Below, piece by piece: positions 34,653 through 42,879 of a stretch of 51,354 nt of DNA. A program made the position numbers and the translations under genes. Position 1 is the first letter of the stretch. Every line of letters begins with the position of its first letter. The notes under the pieces were generated by a model. The model ran no database searches and was not told the origin of the DNA. It worked only from the letters and a program-made list of their open reading frames with translations. The stretch is from an uncultured Clostridium sp. (GTDB lineage: Bacteria; Bacillota; Clostridia; TANB77; CAG-508): assembly GCA_947653235.1 (NCBI GenBank), contig CANTGH010000007.1, positions 1 through 51,354 of the forward strand, read 5' to 3'.

Positions 34653-34851
34653 ATGAAAACAGACATACAACCAAATTATACAACATCAAAAATTACATGT
34701 GCTTGCCGGAAATGTCATTGAAACAAATTCAACAAAAGCAGAAATGAAAGTCGATGTTTGTTCTAAATGTCATCCATTTTGGACAGGAAATTTAAAACAG
34801 AATACAACGGGTGGAAGGGCAGACAAATTCAAAAAGAAATATGGTGTATAA
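34653..34851 (+). CDS. rpmE: 50S ribosomal protein L31, +1 frameshift at CGG
   Basis: From ATG 34653 (AGAGAGGTG site) the frame reads [18 protein letters not shown], then CGG at 34707-34709 and a stop five codons later. Skipping the C gives [30 protein letters not shown] ... [11 protein letters not shown]. This is a complete 65-residue L31 with both zinc CxxC pairs. CACGN is the canonical L31 motif. A ribosomal protein cannot tolerate inefficient decoding, which argues for near-complete shifting. Confidence 0.94.
34707..34709 (+). other. +1 frameshift site: TGC CGG A (rpmE)
   Basis: In-frame CGG as codon 19. Reading GGA gives CAC-G-NVIET. The zero frame terminates almost at once. Confidence 0.94.
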
Positions 34852-34861
34852 AAAAATTAAA

Positions 34862-34892
34862 AGTAATAGCAAAAAACTATTGCTTTTTTTTT
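34862..34892 (+). terminator. intrinsic terminator of rpmE
   Basis: AGTAATAG and CTATTGCT arms (one wobble pair) with a T run of ten. Confidence 0.75.
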
Positions 34893-34949
34893 TATTTTGT
34901 ATATAATAATATTAAATAAAAGTACAAAGGAATGATAGGAGAAATTAAA

Positions 34950-35729
34950 ATGGAAGAAAAAGCTACCAACACTAGTGTTTTAATGGATAAACTAAAAGAA
35001 TTAAATGAGTTAGAAATCAAAAAATCAAAAGTTTTAGCAACCATTTTTCAAAAAAGCACACAAGAAATTGTGGATAAAAAAATCCAATCTTTAAAAACTT
35101 TCTTCGAAGAACAACTTAAATTTTATAATCAAAAAGCTGAAAATTATAATGAGATATATCAAGAAATCTTAACCAAGTATCAAGAACAATTGCAACAAAT
35201 AATCGAGCCATATAATCAGTTATATATTAATTTGTATCTTGAATTGCAAGAAACAGAATGTAATTTTAAAATTGCGATTACAAATTTGAAAAAAAGCTAT
35301 GAAATAAAAGAAGAAATATGGAATAAAGTAAGCCAAGATATTATTGAGGAATATGATAGAAAAATAAATGCCTGTAAGCAGAAAAAAAGCAATTATGATT
35401 GTCTCATAGAAGAATGTAAAAAAGCACTCAATCATTGTGCAATTGATATGGAGAAAAAAATAAATAGTCTATTTCAAGACAAATCCAGTCAAATCTTATT
35501 AAAAGAAGAGAATAGTTTTACAAAATTTTTCCAAAAAATAAAAAATGTATTTACTGGAAAAGCGAAATTTATAGCTTATGTGATTGAGCCAATCCAAGTA
35601 GAATTGGACATGCTTGAAAATAAATTACCAGATGTTAGCAATCAGATATATCAACAAACCATTACAATGGTAGCCAAAATGAAACAAGCAAAAGCAAGAA
35701 CGAATGAAATATTTGATAACATGATTTAA
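34950..35729 (+). CDS. coiled-coil protein of unknown family
   Basis: About 259 residues from ATG 34950, chosen because AGGAG lies 8 bases upstream; the in-frame ATG at 34932 precedes that site. Almost entirely helical with Gln/Lys/Glu-rich heptads (ELEIKKSKVLATIFQKSTQEI and onwards), a Phe/Lys-rich turn near residue 190 (FFQKIKNVFTGKAKFIAYVI) that could touch membrane, and a helical tail. It heads a three-gene unit of unknowns. I do not recognise it. Confidence 0.6.
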   Translation: MEEKATNTSVLMDKLKELNELEIKKSKVLATIFQKSTQEIVDKKIQSLKTFFEEQLKFYNQKAENYNEIYQEILTKYQEQLQQIIEPYNQLYINLYLELQETECNFKIAITNLKKSYEIKEEIWNKVSQDIIEEYDRKINACKQKKSNYDCLIEECKKALNHCAIDMEKKINSLFQDKSSQILLKEENSFTKFFQKIKNVFTGKAKFIAYVIEPIQVELDMLENKLPDVSNQIYQQTITMVAKMKQAKARTNEIFDNMI

Positions 35730-35739
35730 GGAGAAAAAG

Positions 35740-35883
35740 ATGGAAAATATAATTTTAGACGGAAAATTAATTGATTTGAATTCATTTTCAACGGAACAAC
35801 TAAATGCCGTTTTCAATCAATTAGATACCAAAGAATTAAGCATTAAACAAGAAATCGATACGATTTTAGCAAGACTAGCTTAA
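35740..35883 (+). CDS. 47-residue protein in the coiled-coil operon
   Basis: MENIILDGKLIDLNSF followed by a helix (TEQLNAVFNQLDTKELSIKQEIDTILARLA). Preceded by AAGGAGAAA, 10 bp after the coiled-coil gene. Small, acidic, likely a helical partner. Unknown. Confidence 0.6.
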   Translation: MENIILDGKLIDLNSFSTEQLNAVFNQLDTKELSIKQEIDTILARLA

Positions 35884-35904
35884 AAAATTGAAGGAGTTAT
35901 AATT

Positions 35905-36759
35905 ATGAATGAAGAAACAAAAGGCAAAGAAATTTCAGAAAGATTATTTGAATTATCTGAAAAAATCATATTAGGGGAAGCAGATGAACGAAAATTAAAA
36001 TCATTTGAAGAAGAATTAAAAAGCATGAATGAAGAGTTAACCCAAATACACAAATCTTTAATTGTCAAAACAGAAAGCGACAAATATGATCCTATGGCTC
36101 CAGAAAGCACTGCTTTAGAAAACAAAATTAAAAATATTGAGGATGACAAAGAAATTATTATTGGTTTATTAGCCAATATAGAGCAAAAACGAACAGAAAA
36201 TGAACCAAATCCAGAAAATGGTTTTTTTCAAACGGTACAAGAAGAGAATCAAGCAGAAGAAAATGTTTCACAAGAAGAAATAGAATCAGAAGAACTAGAA
36301 GAAACCATTCAAGAAGACGAGTCATTGCAAGAGGATGAGCCAGATGTAATAATTGAAGAAGAGGAAGAATTAGAGCCAGATGAAATAAAAGAGGAAACAG
36401 AAATATTAGAAGAATATGAAGAAGAAATAGAAAAAGTAAGTGTAACAGGTGAAGAACAGCAAGAACCAGAAGAAGTTAAAGCAAACGATGAAAAAGTAGA
36501 AGTTGAGCAAGAAAGCTTGCAAATCGATTCAGTATCGGTACCAAATATAGAATTTGACCAAAAACCAACGGAACAATATAAACGAGAAGCCATTGCTGTA
36601 ATAGCAGGAAGAGAAAGAAATATACACACACTGGCAGAGGCAATCTATAAAGGCGAAAAATTATCAAGGCAACTAATGGAAAAACTTCAACCAATAGAAG
36701 AACATCACATCAATTATTCCATTGAGAAAGATTATAAAGACTATGAAAGGACAAAATAA
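35905..36759 (+). CDS. acidic Glu-rich protein
   Basis: 284 residues. N-terminal helical hairpin to about residue 95, an extremely acidic low-complexity middle (residues about 110-210, Glu above one third), and a basic-helical C-terminal segment (QYKREAIAVIAGRERNIHTLAEAIYKGEKLS). Downstream of the 47-residue gene. Possibly a scaffold; unknown family. Confidence 0.6.
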   Translation: MNEETKGKEISERLFELSEKIILGEADERKLKSFEEELKSMNEELTQIHKSLIVKTESDKYDPMAPESTALENKIKNIEDDKEIIIGLLANIEQKRTENEPNPENGFFQTVQEENQAEENVSQEEIESEELEETIQEDESLQEDEPDVIIEEEEELEPDEIKEETEILEEYEEEIEKVSVTGEEQQEPEEVKANDEKVEVEQESLQIDSVSVPNIEFDQKPTEQYKREAIAVIAGRERNIHTLAEAIYKGEKLSRQLMEKLQPIEEHHINYSIEKDYKDYERTK

Positions 36760-36793
36760 AAAAGAGCGTAAAATATTTGGGGTATACTTCAAC

Positions 36794-36822
36794 TTGACAT
36801 TTTATGTAAAATATGATATAAT
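36794..36822 (+). promoter_or_regulatory. shared cassette promoter, copy C
   Basis: TTGACA, spacer with TTTTATGTAAAAT, TGA and TATAAT. Full match to the cassette consensus. Confidence 0.85.
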
Positions 36823-36890
36823 TAAGTTAATCCTAATGTGGATTTATATACCCTTATAAAAACATTTTTTAAAATTGAAAGGAGATAATT

Positions 36891-38192
36891 ATCATATTAA
36901 GCAATTTAAAACAAAAACATCAAAATTTAGTAACACAACGGGACTATGATGAGTTAGGAAAGTACAAAATAAATGCCGATTTTGTTAAATTCTATGCGCA
37001 AGAAGAGTGCTATCGGGAACTAATGGTGTCGTATTATCCAATGCTACCACTTTTGGAACATACTGTTCCATTTGAGGAAGCAGATTACATTTTGTATATG
37101 CATATGTATGCGAGATGTAGCGACTATTCAGACTTTGTTGCTGAACAACTGAAAAACATTGCAAAAAACAGAAAAGTTGGGGCAGAAATTATTGTTTTAG
37201 GTAAAGCAGCAAATGCAGAAAAGCTTTTAAACAATACTATTTCCAATATTACTTTTTGGGGTGACCACTTTACAGAAAAACTTGGCAAGAAGTTTGATAT
37301 GGACATCAGAGAACAATATTTTGTTTATGATGATATTGAAGAACATCTTGCAATTTGGCCAGTAGATGGATGCTTAAACAAATGTAAATTCTGTAGAAGA
37401 TCTTATATGGAAATTAAGTTTGAAAGTCTTAGCTTAGAGACAATTCGGACAAATCTTGATCTAATCAGATTAAACACACCAGAGCTAATGAAAAAAATTA
37501 GCATTAGGGCAGAAAATCTTACAGAATATGGCATTGATATCTATGGAAAACCTATGCTTCATGAGCTTATTTATTTAATTGATAGTTATGAAGAAGTAAA
37601 AGAAATTGAATTCCCTATAGGTATGTGCATTGGTGAAATTACTCCACAAATTTTAGAAGCACTCTGTTATTCAAAGAAAATTACTGAATTATATATGAAC
37701 CTTGAAACAGGTTCTGACAGACTTTTGAAATTAATAGGAAAAAAACACACATGTGAACAAGCAAGAGATGTTTTTAGCAAAATTCATATAGCTAATCCCA
37801 ATGTAAAAATCTTAACCGCTATTATGTTAGGACTACCTACAGAGAATATGGGGGACATTTTGGAAACTGCGAAACTAATTATTGATACAAGACCAAATCA
37901 TGTTCATTGCAATTACTTTATCAACTCGTCTAATTTACCTTTAGCAAAATATCCACAGATTAGTAAAAGCTGTAGAGAATACCATTTGAAAAAGTTAATT
38001 AATTTTTTTTATGAATTACCAGTTCAAAAACCTTATGAATTTACAATGGATAGCTACTGGATTGATAAAAGACCTCTATCGAGAGCAAGAATCAGAGAAA
38101 TCGAAAAATTAAATAACTATAATAAAAGGCTTGTGAAATTGGGTCTGCTTCCTAATTATGATTCAATGGATTTTAGGGTTAAATTAGATTAA
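36891..38192 (+). CDS. MiaB/RimO-like radical SAM protein, near-cognate start, sense CGG
   Basis: The open frame begins after a TGA at 36876 and has no ATG, GTG or TTG before 37023. AAAGGAG at 36878-36884 points to ATC 36891 or ATA 36894 as start. Protein-like sequence upstream of 37023 (FVKFYAQEECYREL) supports that. CLNKCKFC near residue 160 is the radical SAM C-x3-C-x2-C. TAIMLGLPTENMGDILET and NLETGSDRLLKLIGKKHT match MiaB/RimO-type methylthiotransferases, but the N-terminal domain is divergent. Three in-frame CGG codons (36939, 37014, 37446) must be sense. Cassette promoter C and its own terminator. Possibly decaying. Confidence 0.65.
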   Translation: MILSNLKQKHQNLVTQRDYDELGKYKINADFVKFYAQEECYRELMVSYYPMLPLLEHTVPFEEADYILYMHMYARCSDYSDFVAEQLKNIAKNRKVGAEIIVLGKAANAEKLLNNTISNITFWGDHFTEKLGKKFDMDIREQYFVYDDIEEHLAIWPVDGCLNKCKFCRRSYMEIKFESLSLETIRTNLDLIRLNTPELMKKISIRAENLTEYGIDIYGKPMLHELIYLIDSYEEVKEIEFPIGMCIGEITPQILEALCYSKKITELYMNLETGSDRLLKLIGKKHTCEQARDVFSKIHIANPNVKILTAIMLGLPTENMGDILETAKLIIDTRPNHVHCNYFINSSNLPLAKYPQISKSCREYHLKKLINFFYELPVQKPYEFTMDSYWIDKRPLSRARIREIEKLNNYNKRLVKLGLLPNYDSMDFRVKLD

Positions 38193-38202
38193 TTATCTAA
38201 TT

Positions 38203-38240
38203 GTATGGCACAAGATTAATTATTTATCTTGTGCCATATT
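38203..38240 (+). terminator. intrinsic terminator of the radical SAM cassette
   Basis: TATGGCACAAGAT and ATCTTGTGCCATA perfect arms with a T-rich tail. Confidence 0.85.
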
Positions 38241-38454
38241 TGTTAATAGGTTATATCCATTTTCCTTTTGGATGTCATAATAAATTTCATATAATTTTGA
38301 ATTAGCTATAAAATACAACTATATTTTGATATTTCTTTATTGGGTACATATCTTACATATCGAACGTTTTTACCAAATACGTTCTTTTTTTGTACTAAAA
38401 ATACCTTTTCTGAATATATTGGTATTGCCAAAATAAAAATAGGAGGTAACCATT

Positions 38455-38988
38455 ATGTATTATCAAAATGGAAACTACATGCAAGATTTGAATTATTATA
38501 ATCAAACACCCAATATGAATTGTAATCCATATATGACCAATTTTTCAAATCAAAATATACCAATGAATCAGGCACAAATGCCAATGACAACTAATTTGAA
38601 TGCTATGTATCCAGCTACTTATCGCATTGTTGCACCAGTTGTTGCACAAGTGCTATCCAATCATTCAGGTTATTTAACAGAAGATAGTTTAAATAGTATG
38701 GTAGATACAGTCTACAATATTGTGGAAGGAGATATCAATTTGGGAAATCAAAATGCAAGAAGTGTAACGAATCCAACAAGTGAAAATAGCAATGCCAGCA
38801 ATTGCGAAAGAAATTCTCCCACGTCCCGCTCAAGTGCTCATTCTACTACAACTAGCGGAACAAATTCGCAAAATGCATTGTTGAAAGACTTCATCAAAGT
38901 CATTATGTTAAATGAAATTTCCTCCAGAAGACAAAATGCCGCTATGATGATGCCAAATCAAAACCTAACTCAACCAATGCTTTTCTAG
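38455..38988 (+). CDS. Asn/Gln-rich protein, possibly spore-associated
   Basis: 177 residues. Tyr/Asn/Gln/Met-rich start (MYYQNGNYMQDLNYYNQ), a compact helical core (YPATYRIVAPVVAQVLSNHSGYLTEDSLNSMVDTVYNIVEGD), a Ser/Thr/Asn-rich linker and a C-terminal helix (LLKDFIKVIMLNEI). Composition is like Clostridial spore-coat proteins, but this is inference. AGGAGG site. Confidence 0.55.
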   Translation: MYYQNGNYMQDLNYYNQTPNMNCNPYMTNFSNQNIPMNQAQMPMTTNLNAMYPATYRIVAPVVAQVLSNHSGYLTEDSLNSMVDTVYNIVEGDINLGNQNARSVTNPTSENSNASNCERNSPTSRSSAHSTTTSGTNSQNALLKDFIKVIMLNEISSRRQNAAMMMPNQNLTQPMLF

Positions 38989-39046
38989 TATAAAATTCGA
39001 AATTTTGCACATACTTTTTTTATAAACTAAAAAGGAGAGATGAAAA

Positions 39047-39481
39047 ATGAGAGTAAAAGATTGTATGTGCCAAAAAGTTGTGCGAGCAACGTCTGATACA
39101 ACACTAGACCAAATTGCGAAATTGATGCAAGAAAACGATGTTGGCTGTGTTCCAATTTGCAATCAAGAAAACAACGTAATTGGATTTGTAACTGACCGTG
39201 ATATTATCACAAGATGTGTGGCAACAAATAAAAATTGTGGGCAAACCATTGCTTCTGATATTATGACAACGAAAGTTATCAAGACAACGCCAGACACTGA
39301 AATTGAGGAAGCAACACAAACGATGTCAACCAATCAAATCAGACGTTTGCCAGTTATCGAAAATAACCAAATTGTTGGTATGCTTAGCATTGGTGACTTG
39401 GCGAAAAATCAAAATATACAGCCACGAGAAGTAGGCGATACGATGGAATGTATTTGCCATTGCAAACATCATCAAGGATAA
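39047..39481 (+). CDS. tandem CBS-domain protein
   Basis: 144 residues made of two CBS domains: VRATSDTTLDQIAKLMQENDVGCVPI near 10-35 with GFVTDRDII, and KTTPDTEIEEATQTMSTNQIRRLPV with GMLSIGDLA. The C-terminus ends CICHCKHHQG, a Cys/His cluster that may bind metal. It would sense adenine nucleotides. 8 bp before ytvI. Confidence 0.9.
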   Translation: MRVKDCMCQKVVRATSDTTLDQIAKLMQENDVGCVPICNQENNVIGFVTDRDIITRCVATNKNCGQTIASDIMTTKVIKTTPDTEIEEATQTMSTNQIRRLPVIENNQIVGMLSIGDLAKNQNIQPREVGDTMECICHCKHHQG

Positions 39482-39488
39482 AAGGAGA

Positions 39489-40577
39489 GTGTTAAATTTG
39501 GAATATAAAACAATTTTAAAAAGAGTTTTTTGGTTAATACTTATTTTAGGAATCTTAATTTTGTCAGCGAAACTTTTCATGTTTTATGTTCCTTTTTTAA
39601 TTGCTTACATTATTTCTTTGCTAGTGGAACCTATGATTAAATGGATTCATAAAAAAACGAATCTTAGTCGCAAGACAAGCAGTATTTTTGTGCTTGTTAC
39701 CGTTTTTGCGATTTTAATTGGATTGGTTGTATGGGGCAGTATAAAATTGGTAGCGGAAAGTACCAATTTATTGGGTGCTTTAAATACATATTTAGAAAAA
39801 GCGATTGATTGGATTAGTTCTATTTTTCAAAAAATAGACATGGACAAATTATCGCTTTCAGAAGATATTCAGCAAATGCTCCAATCGACTTCCTCGGACT
39901 TGTTAAATCAAGCCATTACGTTTTTGAAAAACACGTTGACGAATTTGTTAGAAGGACTAAAATCCATTCCTACGATTGTGATTTATGCAGTGATTACGAT
40001 TTTAGCAACGTATTTTATCACATCGGACAAAATTTATATCTGGGACCGAATGGAGCATCATATTCCGAAAAAAATATTGGGAAAAATCAACACGAAAGTG
40101 CAAAAGATTACGACTTCTTTAGGGGGTTATTTGAAGGCAGAATGTAAGTTAATTGGGATTTCGTTTGTCATTGTACTGATGGGATTGAATATTTTTTATT
40201 TAATGGGAATGAATGTAGGATATCCACTTTTAATGGCATTGTTTATTGGATTTGTGGACGCTCTTCCGATTTTGGGTTCTGGAACGGTAATGGTTCCATG
40301 GAGTTTGATTTTGTTTTTGAATCAAGAATATTCGGTGGCTTTTTCGATTTTGGGATTATACGTTTTCACTTCTGCTGTGAGACAATTTTTAGAGCCCAAA
40401 ATTGTTAGTAGCAAAATTGGTGTTCATCCGATTTTTACGCTAATTGCGATGTATACAGGTTTCAAACTAATGGGGGTGATGGGCATGTTAATTGGACCAA
40501 TTGTGCTTATTATTTTGAAAAATATTTTCGAAAATACGATTGATCGTGGGATTGTGAAGTCGATTTTGGAGGAATGA
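39489..40577 (+). CDS. AI-2E/PerM-family membrane protein, YtvI-like
   Basis: 362 residues from TTG 39489 after AAAGGAGAG. About 7-8 transmembrane helices in the AI-2E transporter pattern: FYVPFLIAYIISLLVEPMIKWI start, PILGSGTVMVPWSLILFL and YVFTSAVRQFLEPKIVSSKIGVHP near the end. Most like the sporulation integral membrane protein YtvI. Function unclear. Confidence 0.85.
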   Translation: MLNLEYKTILKRVFWLILILGILILSAKLFMFYVPFLIAYIISLLVEPMIKWIHKKTNLSRKTSSIFVLVTVFAILIGLVVWGSIKLVAESTNLLGALNTYLEKAIDWISSIFQKIDMDKLSLSEDIQQMLQSTSSDLLNQAITFLKNTLTNLLEGLKSIPTIVIYAVITILATYFITSDKIYIWDRMEHHIPKKILGKINTKVQKITTSLGGYLKAECKLIGISFVIVLMGLNIFYLMGMNVGYPLLMALFIGFVDALPILGSGTVMVPWSLILFLNQEYSVAFSILGLYVFTSAVRQFLEPKIVSSKIGVHPIFTLIAMYTGFKLMGVMGMLIGPIVLIILKNIFENTIDRGIVKSILEE

Positions 40578-40578
40578 A

Positions 40579-40619
40579 AAAGTGCCAATCAATCGAAATA
40601 ACAGATTAACAGGCACTTT
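40579..40619. terminator. bidirectional terminator
   Basis: AAAAGTGCC and GGCACTTTT arms between two convergent genes. Confidence 0.8.
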
Positions 40620-40636
40620 TGGGTTTGTATAACAAT

Positions 40637-40894
40637 TTATTTTTTTTCAAACTTGCGCAGATAGATATAGTCAAACAACTCATCATCTGGAAAATCTGAT
40701 TTGGTAAAAGAGACATCTGTTCCGCAATGTTGACATATAAAACCAATACATGCATAGGCTGTAGGATAGAGCTGCGTTCCTCTTACAGTCTGAAATTTTG
40801 CTCGACAGGTTGGATTTTGACAGGTTGCTTGAAGAGTTAAATTGGTATACCGAGTTTTCAATGGTAATGTTTTCATGAGCATACTCCTTTTCAA
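40637..40894 (-). CDS. Ogr/zinc-ribbon-like small protein, cassette gene with sense CGG
   Basis: 85 residues with two cysteine pairs (CQNPTC near residue 25, CQHC near 54) and flanking aromatic residues. The layout is loosely like phage Ogr/Delta zinc-binding activators. CGG at plus 40852-40850 is codon 15 and must be sense: a +1 shift stops six codons later and loses the cysteines. Promoter copy D and an AAAAGGAG site. Isolated, convergent with ytvI. DNA-binding role is inference. Confidence 0.6.
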   Translation of the reverse strand: MKRSMLMKTLPLKTRYTNLTLQATCQNPTCRAKFQTVRGTQLYPTAYACIGFICQHCGTDVSFTKSDFPDDELFDYIYLRKFEKK

Positions 40895-40911
40895 TGTTGT
40901 TTGATAGTTAT

Positions 40912-40940
40912 GTTATAGCATATTTTACATAAAATGTCAA
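40912..40940 (-). promoter_or_regulatory. shared cassette promoter, copy D
   Basis: On the minus strand TTGACA, spacer with TTTTATGTAAAAT, TGC and TATAAC. It faces a plus-strand promoter whose -35 begins 4 bases away. Confidence 0.85.
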
Positions 40941-40943
40941 GAC

Positions 40944-40972
40944 TTGACTTTTGAATGAAAATGTGATATAAT
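40944..40972 (+). promoter_or_regulatory. divergent promoter, degenerate cassette type
   Basis: TTGACT, 17-bp spacer, TATAAT. The spacer agrees with copy B at about 13 of 18 aligned positions but lacks the palindromic centre. Confidence 0.6.
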
Positions 40973-40975
40973 AAA

Positions 40976-41020
40976 AGGTGAGGGAACATTTGAAGTAAAA
41001 TTCAAATGGTTCCTTTTTTG
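40976..41020 (+). ncRNA. possible tiny promoter-terminator RNA
   Basis: Within about 10 bases of the predicted start the transcript enters a hairpin (GGGAACATTTGAA / TTCAAATGGTTCC) with a T run at 41012-41018. The RNA would be about 45 nt. It could be a regulatory RNA, an attenuator, or an emptied cassette. Confidence 0.4.
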
Positions 41021-41084
41021 TATTAAGACAAAAAAGATTTTTAATCGATCCATTATCTCTTAAAAAATTTCCATTCAAAAACAC

Positions 41085-41113
41085 TTGAAAAATTTTTCCA
41101 AAAAAGATATAAT
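41085..41113 (+). promoter_or_regulatory. sigma-A-type promoter
   Basis: TTGAAA and TATAAT with 17-bp spacing, upstream of the DUF4321-like gene. Confidence 0.65.
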
Positions 41114-41151
41114 AAAAAACGAAAAAACAAATGGAAAAAATGGAGGAAAAA

Positions 41152-41409
41152 ATGGCTACAAGAGATAAAAATATATGGATTTTATTGATATTTATTTTAT
41201 CAGGATTAGTAATTGGAGGACTTTTGGGAGATTTGGCTTCTAAAGTCGATTGGCTTTGGTGGCTTGGTTTTGGGCAAGAATTTGGTTTGGAAAGCCCACT
41301 TGTTTTAAATTTGAGTATTTTAAAAATTACATTTGGTATGATGGTTAAAATCAATATTGCTAGCATTATTGGTATAGGAATTGCGCTGTTTTTATATCGA
41401 AAAATATAA
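41152..41409 (+). CDS. small membrane protein, DUF4321-like
   Basis: 85 residues (ATG 41152 chosen; TGGAGG lies 5-10 bases upstream, and an in-frame ATG at 41131 lies before it). Two transmembrane helices: IWILLIFILSGLVIGGLLGDL and VKINIASIIGIGIALFLY. The middle LWWLGFGQEFGLESPLVLNLSILKITFG is typical of the DUF4321 family. Unknown function. Confidence 0.75.
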   Translation: MATRDKNIWILLIFILSGLVIGGLLGDLASKVDWLWWLGFGQEFGLESPLVLNLSILKITFGMMVKINIASIIGIGIALFLYRKI

Positions 41410-41432
41410 ATTAGAAAGGTTGAGGAGGTCTC

Positions 41433-42275
41433 ATGTTAGATATTTTAATGGATTCCATTTTGGATACGGTCAAATTGCTTCCTTTTTTATGGATTACGTA
41501 TTTCGTGATGGAATGTTTGGAACATAAAACTTCGGATAAACATAAAAAACGCATGCAAAGTTCTGGTAAAATGGGACCTGTTATTGGTGGCTTTTTGGGT
41601 GCTTTTCCGCAATGCGGATTTTCGGTATCGGCGACCAATTTATATGTAGGACGTGTGATTAGTTTAGGAACGTTAATGGCGGTGTATTTGTCTACATCAG
41701 ATGAAATGATACCAGTTTTTTTGTCAGAATCGGTATCTGTTTTGGTGATTTTGAAAATTGTGGGAATAAAAATGCTTGTTAGTATTGCTATGGGTGTTCT
41801 AATCGATTGGTTATTGCCTAAAGAAAAGCAAGAAAACGAAATCCAAATAATGTGTGAACATCATCATTGTCATTGCGAAGAAGGGATTTTGAAATCTTCG
41901 CTAAAACACACAGTTAATATTGCATTTTTTATTTTTGTAATTAGTTTGGTTTTAAATAGTTTGATTACGTATATTGGTGAAGAGACTATTTCACAATTGA
42001 TTTTGAACAAACCAATTTTAGGTCCAATTTTAGCAGGAATGGTTGGTTTGATACCGAATTGTGCATCTTCTGTGATTTTGGCGGAATTGTATTTGGGTAA
42101 TCTAATATCAGCTGGAACCATGATTGCTGGTCTATTGGTGGGAGCAGGTGTTGGTTTATTGGTGTTGGTTAAAGAAAATCATCATACGAAAGAAAATATC
42201 AAAATTGTTTCTATGTTATATGGAATTGGGGTTTTGTTCGGAATTTTGTTTGAGACAATGGGACTTGTTTTGTAA
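41433..42275 (+). CDS. ArsP/YraQ-like permease, putative metal or arsenic efflux
   Basis: 280 residues with about 8 transmembrane helices in two similar halves: GPVIGGFLGAFPQCGFSVSATNLYVGRVISLGTLMAVYLSTSDE and GPILAGMVGLIPNCASSVILAELYLGNLISAGTMIAGLL. Each half has a P-x-C segment. A histidine-rich loop (CEHHHCHC) in the middle could bind metal. Matches the arsenic-efflux / putative manganese transporter group. Followed by a TetR gene 12 bp downstream. Confidence 0.8.
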   Translation: MLDILMDSILDTVKLLPFLWITYFVMECLEHKTSDKHKKRMQSSGKMGPVIGGFLGAFPQCGFSVSATNLYVGRVISLGTLMAVYLSTSDEMIPVFLSESVSVLVILKIVGIKMLVSIAMGVLIDWLLPKEKQENEIQIMCEHHHCHCEEGILKSSLKHTVNIAFFIFVISLVLNSLITYIGEETISQLILNKPILGPILAGMVGLIPNCASSVILAELYLGNLISAGTMIAGLLVGAGVGLLVLVKENHHTKENIKIVSMLYGIGVLFGILFETMGLVL

Positions 42276-42287
42276 AGGGGATGTAAA

Positions 42288-42851
42288 ATGAAAAAAACGA
42301 AGCGAAAGATTTTTGAAACTTCTATGAAACTATTTTCGGAAAAAGGGTATGATGCAACCAGCATTGAAGAGATTACAGCAACTGTGGGTGTGGCAAAAGG
42401 CACATTGTATTATCATTTTTCAAGTAAAGAGGAAATTTTTAATTTTCTGATTGAAGAAGGCATGAAACTTTTGAAAATTAGCATTGAAATTAAAACTTCA
42501 AAATGTACGACGACGATTGATAAACTAAAAGCTATTGTACTGATTCAATTAAAAGGAATTAAAAAGTACGAAAATATTCTAACGATTGTGATGAGCCAAG
42601 TCTGGGGCAGAGAGCCAAGAAATGTGTTGTGTAAGGAAAAAGTATTGGAGTATATTGCTGTGATCCAAAAAATTATTGAGGATGGTTTGGAAAAAGGGGA
42701 TATCAAAACATGCGATCCAGAGGTGCTGGCTTGTGAACTGTTTTCTTTGACATGTTCAACATTGATTTACCGAAGAAAAACAGAAGGATTTGACATTGAA
42801 AAATTGTATCAAGAATACGAGAAAATTTTGCTAGATAAGTTGAAAAAATAA
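42288..42851 (+). CDS. TetR-family transcriptional regulator
   Basis: 187 residues. The N-terminal helix-turn-helix is typical TetR: KIFETSMKLFSEKGYDATSIEEITATVGVAKGTLYYHFSSKEEIF at residues 7-51. The ligand domain is unassigned. It may regulate the permease in front or the acyl-CoA synthetase behind (28 bp away). Confidence 0.92.
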   Translation: MKKTKRKIFETSMKLFSEKGYDATSIEEITATVGVAKGTLYYHFSSKEEIFNFLIEEGMKLLKISIEIKTSKCTTTIDKLKAIVLIQLKGIKKYENILTIVMSQVWGREPRNVLCKEKVLEYIAVIQKIIEDGLEKGDIKTCDPEVLACELFSLTCSTLIYRRKTEGFDIEKLYQEYEKILLDKLKK

Positions 42852-42879
42852 ATTTACCAAAAGGAAAAGAGGAGAAAAA

